DNA from: Trichostrongylus colubriformis
Taxonomy: Eukaryota > Nematoda > Chromadorea > Rhabditida > Trichostrongylidae
Assembly: GCA_963978905.1 (NCBI GenBank)
Contig: OZ022256.1
Location: forward strand, 57,438,646-57,502,645
Direction: 5' to 3'
Length of the DNA: 64,000 nucleotides
Positions 47,701 to 58,210 of the stretch are shown piece by piece. Numbering within the stretch: the first letter of the stretch is position 1; every line of letters starts with the position of its first letter. Position numbers and translations under genes: made by a program. The notes under the pieces are model-generated. The model did no database searches and was not told the DNA's origin. It was given only the letters and a program-made list of their open reading frames with translations.

Positions 47701-50700
47701 CAGCAATATGCTCACCATTTCGCGTGACATTCCGCATGCGACTCTTAGTAAGCAAATACTTCAAAAATACATATTTGGTGACAGAGGAACTCATTTTTCC
47801 GTGCACGATTCTCTTGAGTACACGATATGTGGATTAGACTGTATTCCACTAATTTAATCATTCCAGATAGATCGTGACAATTACGGCTCAGTTCGTTACA
47901 CGTGTACAGCGTTGATGGCGATTCCCGAGGATGGCGATACAGAAATGGTGGCGGGTCAGTTCTAACAAAAAATAACATTCCAACGGTTTTCACTTTTTTG
48001 ACCTCACATGGTAACTTAACGGAAACTATGTACGCTAGAAAGCAGTATTACTAGTATTTTTACATGCACTACTGCGCGGAGAAAGAAATAATGCGGAAAA
48101 AACGATTTTCTGAAAATATCCGTAGTTCACGATTCCGGGACTAAGCTGATTCGATAGAATGCATCACATGAAATGAATTTCTATAGATTTCAGTATAGAC
48201 AAGCTCTATCCTTCATTTCATCACCGAAAGAATTCACATTGGTAGAGAACAGATTTTCCGCGTCAACATTCAAGGCGATTGATCGAAACATATTTTCAGA
48301 GAAAACTTTTAAAGTTTATCCTTATTTGAACCTCGACGCTCCTTACATGCGAGATTCTACGGTGTCAACAGAAGAGGAACTGGTGAGTTCAATTCCGCTG
48401 AAAATTCTGAAATCGTTGTATAGAAGCAAGTTGATCATTCCCTCATTTTGCGATGCCTGTTTTATAACCGATTGTCCTTTGACCATTTAAGATCGTTGGA
48501 TGCTGTGGTCGACAACGAGGGACGATTGTAGCTTCCATGAAAGTACAGGAGGTTGGGCTGCTACCAGGTCAGTGATTATATTTCACAAAATTTCCATCAA
48601 AAAACTGGCAGTCTCCCTTCTTCTTTGCTCTTTGAACAGTATTGCTTCCAAAGGAGTGGTGGTGGGTCGGTGGAACGGCAAGCAGCCACTGATGGATAAG
48701 CAGGGTTTTGCGTTATGACTGCCTGACTAGGTCACCGGCCGCGCAAACTGCTTCGTCGTGTGGGCCACATGACTTGCTGGTCCCGCTGTGAATTGATCGT
48801 GGACTAGAGGCACGGCCATCGCTTTTGCGCGTGCCTGACTTAGCTGAAAAGACCTCATGCACCATAGACTCTGAATTCTCTCGCGACTGTACGTCACAGC
48901 TTGAACTTAATCGCACTGCTCCTAACCCATCAGGGTGACCTGCAACCCATTAAAGTCAATTTTTGTTAAACCTGCATACCATGTTGATCTTATATGCTCA
49001 GCAGTTGGATGGTGCACAATACTGCGCGCGTAACAGCTAGAGCATCAGTGGTTCGATCGGAATTGCTTTTTTTATAAGTTCACTCAGTACCTGTTACCAC
49101 ATCACGGCCAGCCCATCGTGGGCGGGGCTTAACTTAGTCCGTGTGTGCTCTTTACTTCTTTTCCCATTCCCTACCCATCCCAAACTTGTCCACATCTCCA
49201 CAGGTCGTTGTTAATATAACCTAATTTCGTGACAGGCGGACGAACGGAGGAATGGACGAACGTATGGAAAAAGGAAGCGTTTTATATACAGTAGGGATGC
49301 TTTACATATGTTCATCCTTTGCAGGTGAGACAACGCGGATTACCCTCACTGTGGAAGATCGAACACGGCGAAAACGATGGCAGCGGAAGAAGGTGAATTA
49401 AAGCAATTATCGTAAAACATCAGCAAAAAGAAGTCCGTTACACAGCACTCTTGAATCTTAATATGGATCAGAGAGGCCAACATTTTCAGTGTAAAATCTA
49501 CGAAAAAGCAACACAATACATATTATCATATTCTCAACTACTACCATTTAGGAACATCATGAATGCGTTTTAATATCACTTTGCCAGCAACTAGATTTTA
49601 TATCTGCGAATCGGTACGAGTCTCACTTAGTGGATCGGAAGAGCGTCACCATAGCCGTCGAATCTCATGTGAGCTTCTTTCAATTCGTTTACAGTTGGAC
49701 TTCTTCTCACTTGCTCAATGTCTGTAATTACGGCATTAAGGAAGCATAGGTGGACGAACGAGTACACAGGGCACACCGGGAGTCGAGGATTCCTCGACAG
49801 GGCGGGTCGTATTTGACCGGACTAAAGGGGAGGGGAGGGGGTCGTCCCTGCAGAGGTGTGCGATAAGCGCTAAAATCTAAACCTTCAATAAGCAAATGAG
49901 AAGCGAAGGGTATCTCGCAGCGACCTCATATGAGGAAATGTGAAACAAATATCTTTTTGCTCCAAGTGGGAGTACATAGCAATAACTCATTGCAACCATA
50001 ACATTCGGCAACAGTTACTGTAACCGTAGGGGGCAAAAAAGGAGTCGTATTTGTTACCCGCTGAGGAGGGGGATGGGAGGGGTGGAGTCGTACTGAAGCG
50101 GCTGTTTTCCTCGATACCTAGGAGTACACACTTCCAAACGTTCGTCTGAATTATGTGAAAATTTATTTTAAAACCCTCCAATTATAGCTTTCCCGATAAG
50201 ATTATGTAGCTGATATGAGAGTTGTCTTAGGAAATCGTAAAAGAATACACCAAATATGTAATGTCATTAAATATTATCACTATTTATCTATGGATAGAGA
50301 TGGTGTAGTGAGAGGTGCCGGAATCAGTCCCACATCACCACCCGTTCAGGCCAGTCATGTCTCCTCCTCTCTTAGACGAATTGGGATCATACCCGTGTGG
50401 GAGGCTAGATACACTGACCCGCACATCTGCTGATCCACACAATTCAATGTGTATGCCAAACCGTATCCACTTGTCACCACGATTCTGGACGGAAACAGAG
50501 AGCATGGCGCACCGTGCATAAGGGATTGACTAACTGATTGATACCGAAAACTCGATCCTTATTTGCTAAATTGCTCAGGAAAGCCATTGAAAACATGTAA
50601 ATGGTGATTACGGTACGCATCCATTTGATATTGACAACGTTCTCACTTTTAGGGTACGTGTAAAGCCAGGCCGGGATCGGGTCCTGAAACGAAGGAGATC

Positions 50701-50853
50701 GAGTTCTCCGTTCCGTCAAATTTGCCGCCCACGTCAATACATGCAGATCGACTCGTCACCATCAGCTACTTTTTTAAGCTCGACCTCGACCAATTCGATA
50801 TCATCGTCCCTGTGATCATAGGAACATCAAAGACCCCTGGAACTATTGAGTGA
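44720..50853 (+). CDS. Arrestin-domain-containing protein (alpha-arrestin type)
   Basis: Ten exons, 960 nt, 319 aa, all phases consistent: 44720-44725, 45364-45432, 46943-47097, 47169-47265, 47867-47954, 48300-48382, 48492-48567, 49325-49392, 49552-49668, 50653-50853. The arrestin N fold opens with MKVDHFDVTLDRG and IGGEIIKGVIDV, carries the hallmark EGRHSVPFEARLP (about 91-103) and YGSVRYTCTALM. The C fold includes the interdomain stretch TFKVYPYLNLD, LLPGETTRITLTV, LVTISYFFKLDLD and the terminal VPVIIGT. The family links membrane receptors to ubiquitin ligases and endocytosis. No PPxY (WW-binding) motif is present, and the chain stops right after the fold, so any Nedd4-type partner would have to bind otherwise. 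The first coding exon is only ATGAAG; the upstream ATG at 44707 is out of frame with exon 2. A TTTCAG at 44656-44661 could be a trans-splice acceptor. Confidence 0.9.
44812..44955. mobile_element. GCCGCGTTCA-type palindromic element in arrestin intron 1
   Basis: Arms GTCTTCATACTCCGTGATGG and the complement of TCGCAGAGTATGAAG; GC-rich interior with GGTCGTGGCTG versus CGCAGCCACG. Relative of 58510-58656. Lies inside the first intron of the arrestin-domain gene. Confidence 0.65.
47396..47820. mobile_element. Foldback element, diverged relative, in arrestin intron 4
   Basis: About 425 bp of inverted halves sharing words with the TTAA foldbacks (TTTCACGCGAGAAAG, ATACAGCTCC, and the end CGATTCTCTTGA). 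The right half holds TTTTCCGTGCACGATTCT. Ends are diverged and TTAA is not intact. Confidence 0.65.
49790..50130 (-). repeat. GGTCGTATTTGACC repeat, inverted copy in arrestin intron 9
   Basis: Minus-strand orientation of the 27600-28035 repeat: GGTCGTATTTGACCGGAC at its start, CCTTCAATAAGCAAATGAG in the middle, GCGGCTGTTTTCCTCGATACC at its end. Confidence 0.7.
50300..50560 (-). repeat. SINE-like repeat family 2 fragment, arrestin intron 9
   Basis: Words shared with the 36160 copy, mixed in orientation (AGACGAATTGGGATCATACC, CACCACGATTCTGGACGG, GGCGCACC). It lies shortly before the last arrestin exon. Confidence 0.45.
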
Positions 50854-53800
50854 CCAGCTCAAAGTTTTCACATTTTCACACTCCTCACTTCACCGATTCT
50901 GTCAGCACTTCACCTCTTTCTTTTTGGGAAGTCACAGGAATCCAGATTTAGCCATTCAGAAACTGCCCTCTCACAAATGGATAATGCTAATCAATTTAGT
51001 TACACATGCGTTGAGATACCATCAACTAACTGATAGTCCTCTGTTCAGTCAATCAATCGATTAATTAATTTGCAAATTGCAGGGTTCCCCTTATTCTCAC
51101 AATCATTGTCTTTTCTAGAACTCCTTTCAGACCCTCTTCAATCCTTTTTGAATCTATCGCTATTTATATTCCCTATGAGAGTTGCACTTATGGTTTTTGA
51201 TGCTTCAGACATGTGAAGTGGAAGAATTAGGACTCGTTTCGTCTCTTTGCAACAACTAAAGCGCGGCTGCATACAATTTTGACTGTGTAAAAAACCGGAA
51301 TAAGTGCAATATAACACGAGCTGAATTTTCTCAAAATGGGTCTGGTATGAGGAAGATTATTTTGAGAATGAGGTCATCAAAGTTGAGAAAAATAATAGAC
51401 CTTCACACGAGGTATGTGTTTCCCAGTAGACAGTAGACACTTTCAAAAACGGAAACCGAGCAATCTTTTTCATGATTGACCTACCCCTGCACCGCAATTC
51501 ATTTTAAGAAATTTTGAAGATCATCAGATTGCACCAAGGACCTCTTTTCGGGTGAAGTGCAGGGAAAAAATAATGCGAACGCGATACGAGCGGCATTCTT
51601 GCGATGGTCGCGCGATAGGATGCGACTATGCATCGGCTCCTCCTGCCCGTCACCTCCTCTTCCCTTCTTGCTTTGTTAGTGGTGGAGCGAGGCTCCATTG
51701 ATCACCCCCCCCCCCCATATGTCTTTTGTTTATATCAAACCTTTCTAAATTCATTGCACGCACGACTTGGAATGCATTTATACTTAGCTACAAGCTCACG
51801 TTTTTTTCTCGGTGGTTATCGCGCGGAATACCAGTGTAACGCTGTACAAGCGAAGTCGCTCAGTTGCGCTGAGGCACCCGCGTTCTACACGAAAGCGCGC
51901 CTGTTGCGAAGTATAAACACGGTCTTTGAGCTTTATTCTTCCAGTTGACCATTCTTTTCTGAATGACCTATCTAGTCATTTTCAAATTTCTTTTCCATCA
52001 AAAGAAATCTACACGAGCATGACAATCCATTGGCTCCTATGCCGTATTCTTCAAATTTTCTTATTACATATACGTCATTATGCTGATTAGGCATTTTCTA
52101 TGGTTATGGGTATTCTTTTTTTAAATTATCAAAATGTGCTCTCTAGTTTTGTACTATCTCGGTGCTACTGCCCCCAGTGCTGACATTATTATATGATATT
52201 ATGTATAGTTGTGAAATGTAATAAAGTTTGATTACGTCTATCTCGCCCACGCGGCTCTTACAGAGCCCTTGCCTCTGAAAGAAAGTCGTACCGTTAATTC
52301 ACTATTCCAATCGAGGGGATGTTTTAACGTCCTTTGGAGACTGCAGGGAGTACATACCTCTTAAATTCCTACAGTGAATATCACTGTTCTTCCACTAGGT
52401 TGTAAGGAAAGTTCTGGCCGGTTTTTCGCGTTCACAAGATAAATTCAAATCTCAGAGCACGTCAACGCGAATCAGCTTCCATATTTGCTCCTTAGATAGA
52501 CAAAAAAGTTGCTCTTTCTGAATATATGTTTTATTTGAAATGCTACAAGGTTTCGAATTATTAGGTTTGAAGTACTGCGAGAATGACACTTTCAAGATGA
52601 CTTTACTTCACCAGTTCTTATTTAGCCGAGTCCCAGCGAAGGTAACCACAAATGTGAGTGCTGCAGGGGAAGTGGGTGAAGCATTGGATGAAACACTTTG
52701 TCCTTGGTTTCAGCAGTGCAGAAATAAGATAGAGTTGCTCAAATCAAATCGCTCTAACTAAAACGGCAAAAAGCGATGAGCGTCCATACTTGCAGGGGAT
52801 ATCAACAAGTATTAGCCCTCAACAAACAAACATTGTTGACCACCTTAAGTAGCCTTGATTTGAAAAAAAAACCAAAAAATGGTTGCCGCGCGACCCCTCG
52901 AAGCAGCCATACCCAAGCGCATTTTCCACAAAACCTCCAGTGATTGAAGCAGTTGCAGGCTGGAGCCCTCACTCGTTCACCATGACCACCGAATCTAGCG
53001 TTAGCTAAGCCTCACTTTCCTTAACATCTGGACAGCTCCTTCAGTAGCAGTGTATTTACAAGGAATGGTGTTTTAAAGTCAATTTTTTTTGATTTTGCAC
53101 CGTATAAATCATCAGACCTTCGTCAAAGCGAGATATGCAAATATCAGTGATATTGCCAAGAGAGTGACGAATCAAATGGTGTTCATTCTGTGAGAAAAAA
53201 TGCAGTTTGAGCCGAGTTATGATCTCCCGCAGTTGAAATTGCGAAAGCCTCCAAAACTTTCCTTACGACCTGATATTTTCCCAAACTCTATTTCCCACAT
53301 CACAGTTCTCAAGATAAAATGGTTAATGCATAATTAGAAAGAAAGTAGCTGACTGTCATACTTTTGCAAAAAGTCTCTTTACTCTTCAGTATTTCTTGGA
53401 AATAAGTCCAACTCATTTCACTTTGAAGTTGTTGGATGATTAAAGATAAATATCCTTTCGTTACGAGTAAAGTCCATAAAAAAAGGCTAATATATTGAAG
53501 TTCGTTTCGTCGTTTCGCCTTTACTCATACCAACCACTGTGATTTTCACGACCCCCTGAGGCTCATTGGTGAGTTGAGATGATGGAAAACAGAAAACAAT
53601 TCGAAAGGTGAAAAATTTGGTGAAATGAATTCCCTGAGCATGCCACAGCCATATTTCAGTGTGATGACCCTTACTTGGTTATTCGGAAACCTGAAGTATC
53701 CGTGTATCTTTAGTGGTCGCGAGAAACCCACGGGTATTGACGAGTGAAGTAATTGAATAGGCCTTCTTATTGTAGTGACCCAGTAGCGGCGTCATCATCC

Positions 53801-54000
53801 CGATTGCAACCCATGTGGTGTCCTTGACGGTCTTCGATCCCATTTGTTCATATTTCTTGTTCACGGAATATTAGACCCTACTGTGTGCCTGCCAAACTAT
53901 TTTTTCTTGCTTCTTTATGATGTGCAATCGTTTTTGAAATTCTAATCACTTCAAATGGAATTTTGACTAACTATCTGCTTGCAATCAACCACAGCCGATC
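50854..54000. other. Intergenic region downstream of arrestin gene
   Basis: No supported gene. No close AATAAA follows the arrestin stop; the nearest clear plus-strand one is near 52222. A C-run lies at about 51706-51715. Confidence 0.5.
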
Positions 54001-54245
54001 ATCTTTGGAGAGGGACATTTCTGGTATTGTGCCCTACCCCCCCCCCCCCCACCTCCGCCCCTCCCTCACCTCCTGTACTTCTTCAATACGATTCCCATAA
54101 GAAACTGCCTTTACGTCCCCTACACTCCACCAGCACCCTAAATCAACACAGAGCAGTGGAGAGGAATAATTGTTCGAATTGAGCATCACTTCGATCACCA
54201 TCTTAAATATCAAATACGACATCCTTTTCCCTCTAAATGTAATGT

Positions 54246-54395
54246 TAAGGCCGCCGTCACACTTTGCGATTTTGCGATTCTGCGATTTTTCGGCATCGCA
54301 CATTGCGACAATGCACAATCTCAAGGTCGTATTATCACGTGAGAAAATGCGACCCCGCGAAATCGCAAAATCGCAAAGTCTGACAGCCGCCTAAA
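54246..54395. mobile_element. GCGATTTTGCGATT palindromic MITE, copy 2
   Basis: Left arm TAAGGCCGCCGTCACACTTT then GCGATTTTGCGATTCTGCGA; right arm GCGAAATCGCAAAATCGCAA then AGTCTGACAGCCGCCTAA. About 150 bp. Relative of 18776-18913. Confidence 0.8.
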
Positions 54396-54659
54396 CCCGA
54401 TCGTCTACGCCTTGGTCAGAACTTAACACTATTCAAGCTATTTTTCATACCTTTTCGCGTCTCCTAATCTCAGCGAAAACGATCGCTTGAGTGCTTGCCT
54501 ATTACTCTTTATCGGAGCATTTAGAGATGATGCGCATGTATGTTTTACTTCCGCTTGGATTCATCCAAATCCATCCTTTTTCCTTCTTACCAAAAAGTAT
54601 TTTATGTGAGTTATTTTATCCCTTGGGAGGTCACTGACTGAGATTCACGTGTATCTTAA

Positions 54660-54995
54660 CAGGAGATTCGGTGGCTGTCTAGGCAGGACACTCCCAGGTG
54701 TCAAGGAAAATAGCCGCTTCAGTGCGACCACCCTTTTTTGACCTCTACAAACCACTAACTGTTGTGGGATTGTGTAGTTCCAATGTGTTTTATTGCTACA
54801 TATCCCTTTATGAGACAAAAAAATATTTATTTTAAATTCTAACACTTAAGGGGATTCTTGGTGAAATACCCTTTGCTTCTCATCTGCTTATTGAATGTTT
54901 GGATCTTACTGCTCATCGCTGGCCTCTGAAGATAAGCCAACCACCCTCCTATCCGATCAGATTCGACCCCCCTCCCCCCCCCCTTCAAGGAATCC
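54660..54995 (+). repeat. GGTCGTATTTGACC repeat, plus copy
   Basis: Same order of landmarks as 27600-28035: ATAGCCGCTTCAGTGCGACC, CCAATGTGTTTTATTG, TCATCTGCTTATTGAATG, C-run, TCAAGGAATCCTCGACTC. Confidence 0.7.
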
Positions 54996-56008
54996 TCGAC
55001 TCTCGGTGTACCTGTGTGCAAGTCAATGTTTCATTCTCCCAGACGAGTCTGGTACCAATACATCTACCCGAAAAAGGCTTGATTAACTAGCAAGTGGTGG
55101 TCCAATTTTGATTCCCGTACAACCTAATGGGAGCTGCTCTATTTGTCCCCACACCACCTCCGCCATAAGGTGTTGAATATTTAAAACAAAATAATGCTGA
55201 TTATAATTATGGTATCACTAAATGCATTATGAACAAGACTTAGATCAAAGCAGTTTGCAGAACTGTCTCACCATAGAATTTATCTAGGGAAGCTTCAGAC
55301 GCTAACCAGGAAAATTCCCCCTTGAAGTCCGACGAATTCCCAGTAACGGAAATTTGACTTTATGACATGCTTTTTCAATTACAATGTTAACTGTGACGCC
55401 GTCTTAATGGGTTTCGACAGTATATTGCAAGTGGTTTTTCCGATTTATAAAAACGATGCGATAACTATTTCGCGCTATATAGTTAGCAATTTTCATGAGG
55501 TATGACCTAGATACGGTATATCTTCACGGAACAGCGACCTTGCATAGGGAAGGAATTGCACTACTTCAATCAAATCTTCGGACGTTTTTGTCCACACACG
55601 GAGAGATTCGAACATTTTGCTGCTCATAATTCTATTCATAGAAGGTAATTTAAGCGATCATTTTTTTCCTGAATTCACTGTTTCTTCACTCCTTGAAATG
55701 ATGAACGCCTCCTTCAGGGATTGATCGAAAGCTGTGAAGAAGGAAAAATGCCCTCCTTGTACCTCGACCCTTCCTGTCGAGTGGTAGGTGATCTTTTTGA
55801 GTGGCATCTCAAAAAAATTGTTGAAAATTTTGAAAGCATAGATGCACGGGAAACCGCCTTACAATTTCAAATATAGCTCCGAACAAATTCAATTAAGGGA
55901 AATTCCGTATGTTGAAAAGCAATTTGAAAATTGAAAAATGAAAATAAAGATGAAAAATTTCAAGACTTGAAAAAACATTGGACAGCTTTCAGATGGCTTG
56001 GTTTTCAG
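54996..56008. other. Gene-free stretch
   Basis: Holds a partial SINE-like family 2 copy (55020-55165: CCAGACGAGTCTGGTACCAA). Otherwise nothing I can support. Confidence 0.5.
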
Positions 56009-56063
56009 ATCCTATGGATCGTTTGCTTCTTGGCAAGAACGGCGGCCCACTTCGCACCTCAAG
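56009..56063 (+). CDS. Candidate signal-peptide exon of the ZP gene
   Basis: Open exon between GGTTTTCAG and CAAG|GTGGGC, 55 nt, reading ILWIVCFLARTAAHFAPQ and ending in phase 1, which is the phase the first certain ZP exon at 58211 needs. The hydrophobic core followed by small residues is what a nematode cuticlin secretion signal would look like. There is no ATG in this exon or in frame upstream, so a further mini-exon would be needed. Low confidence. Confidence 0.3.
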
Positions 56064-56574
56064 GTGGGCTCTTCTTCTGTAATTTATTTATTATTTATTT
56101 ATTGCACGCGTAGGTGCGCTATAACAATTGCCTACAAAGTGAGCACAAACATAACACAAAAACATGAGTGTATTGCGGTCTATAATGAAACCAGCGAAGG
56201 TAGAGAGAAGCCCGCTAGTTTTGAGATGGACAGAAGGACATAGTGATCACTTCAGCAGTTACTGAGTAGCTGAGAATGTTGATAGCGTCTCAAAGTTCAC
56301 AGTGCGCTATGAACAATTCAGGCGGATGACGCTAGGGAAACGTCACTCCCAGACAAAACAGGGTGGTAAGGAACCTGAAGCTGAATTTTCGGATGCCAGG
56401 TATTCCCTACCCCTGACAATTCAGCTCCAGACCCGCCAAATAAATTGCTCTTTGTCATAGATCAAGTGGTCGTATGAATCCAGTGAGACAGGAAAGAATA
56501 ATCTAAGATATACCCTCTGTTTGTATCTGGATTACATTTATTCGGAAGGCTGCTGTTTTGCCGCAGTACGCATG

Positions 56575-56700
56575 ATTTATGGAAAAGTGCTAAACGATAG
56601 ACGGGACTCGAACTAAAACTTATCCTTTTCGGGTGCCCAACTTATCCATTACACTACCGAGATCCACATGAATTCTCTTAATTTCAGCCTCTTAATGGCA
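56575..56700 (-). repeat. tRNA-derived SINE, partial copy 4
   Basis: The minus strand reads GTAGTGTAATGGATAAG and GTTCGAGTCCCG, the A- and B-box regions of the SINE heads at 41684, 42419 and 43823. Confidence 0.6.
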
Positions 56701-56960
56701 GTGGTGGGAGTAGTTAAGGCCGAATATGAAAAGGCTGTAGAATATGAAAGTCGGACGATTAGCCGTACCAAAGTGAAGAAGAACGGAATGATACGGTCAG
56801 AAATTAGATAAATATCCTTTTTCCATCGTTTTGCTGGTGGTGGGGGGGGGGGGGTCCGTTAACGAAAAGGTCGGATCATGTAAATACAGGAAAACATGTC
56901 AGAAGAACGGGTTTTACAACGCCGGGTATCCCCTTTCATAGGAAATTAGAAACACAGAAA
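56700..56960. repeat. ACGGTCAGAAAT repeat family, copy 2
   Basis: Matches 29340-29660 in order, with a 14-base G run near 56842-56855 where the other copy is G-rich. Confidence 0.5.
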
Positions 56961-57284
56961 ATTAGAATTAGACACACACATATGTGGTCTTCCTAGACGA
57001 GTGGCTTTAAATGGAATGATTAACTTTAGGAGTTCTGTTACTCAAATTACCCCTACCGCTGTCTCTAGTGGTACCCCTCGACCGCTGTGTTTAATGGTAT
57101 ACTTATTTGCACAAGCAAATATAATTTTCGCCGCCACGGAACAAGTGCACATGGGACAAATGAACGTTTTTGAAAGGTCGCAGTGGATCGGTGACGGATG
57201 GAAGTCCCCTTATGCGACCCCGACTACACCATCAGCAAATCTAATTCCGGGAAAGACTTTATCTTCACAGATATTGCATTTATA

Positions 57285-57775
57285 CAGTGGCGCTCAAAAG
57301 TCTTCAGCGAAATGGTTTTTCCCTTGGGTTTTTCACTTGTAAATTCTTTGCAACTGCACCGATCTAAGAGAAATTTCAGTATGTTGTACTTGGAGACACT
57401 GCATACTTAATATACTATTTTGGCGCTCAACGGTGTAGGTTACGTGGTTCAATGCAATTTTTTGTGTCCCTATGCCGTCCTGCTGTGCCGCTGTCATCAA
57501 GTCGTGGTGTTTTTACAAAATATTGATGTTCTCTGAGGCTTGCTCGTTTTGTTTCTGTAAAGAAAGCCGTTTTTCTTGACCAAGCCTTTTACTTTTTTCG
57601 GTGGTCTTGTAGTAAATCCTTGTAAAAAACCATGAAAAGTGTCAAGCGGCGCTCAAGTAGAAGGAAATGTTGGCAATAGGTTCAGGCACCACATATCAAA
57701 ATTTTGTCAAATTTGGTCAAGTAGAAAAAAGTTATGACAAGAAAAGTTTTGACCGAAGACTTTTGAGCGCTACTG
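57285..57775. mobile_element. CAGTAGCGGTC family element, variant copy
   Basis: 491 bp, TA on both sides; ends CAGTGGCGCTCAAAAGTCTT and AAGACTTTTGAGCGCTACTG. Its subterminal sequence differs from the other three copies, so it is a subfamily. No coding frame. Confidence 0.75.
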
Positions 57776-57937
57776 TATATATTTACCAAGCCCCATTTTC
57801 AGCTTCCATATAAAGTGCAGACAATGTATATGTATGAATGGATAGAAAATGTATATGTATTAATACATGCCTGGTTCATACAATGCTCTGCTAGGGACGG
57901 TAGCCGATGTCACTTTATAGAATACTGGGCCATCGTC

Positions 57938-58178
57938 GGGTGGGGTCGATTGGTCGAATTTTCGCTTCGCGGCGCCGTCAGCACGACTTGCTGCAGTCGG
58001 TTGGAATTCCGCTCAGTATGCAGTGGGCTGGTATCGTGATGGACCTTCAAAGATTGCCTGATGGAAGCTTCGGGAGTTCTTATATGTTGTGGTTGTTGCT
58101 GTTTCAACGGATAAAACTACAAACAACTCGCACTCGCCGCGTGCGGCCGCGCAAAAATTCGACCAATCACCCCACCCC
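57938..58178. mobile_element. Short TIR element (MITE), copy 2
   Basis: Ends GGGTGGGGTCGATTGGTCGA and the complement GACCAATCACCCCACCC. The interior matches 11756-11982, for example TTCGCTTCGCGGCGCCGTCA and the GCGGCCGC near the right end. It ends 33 bases before the first ZP exon. Confidence 0.8.
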
Positions 58179-58210
58179 TAGACTGTAGGCTGCCAATTGA
58201 ACTGTTTTAG

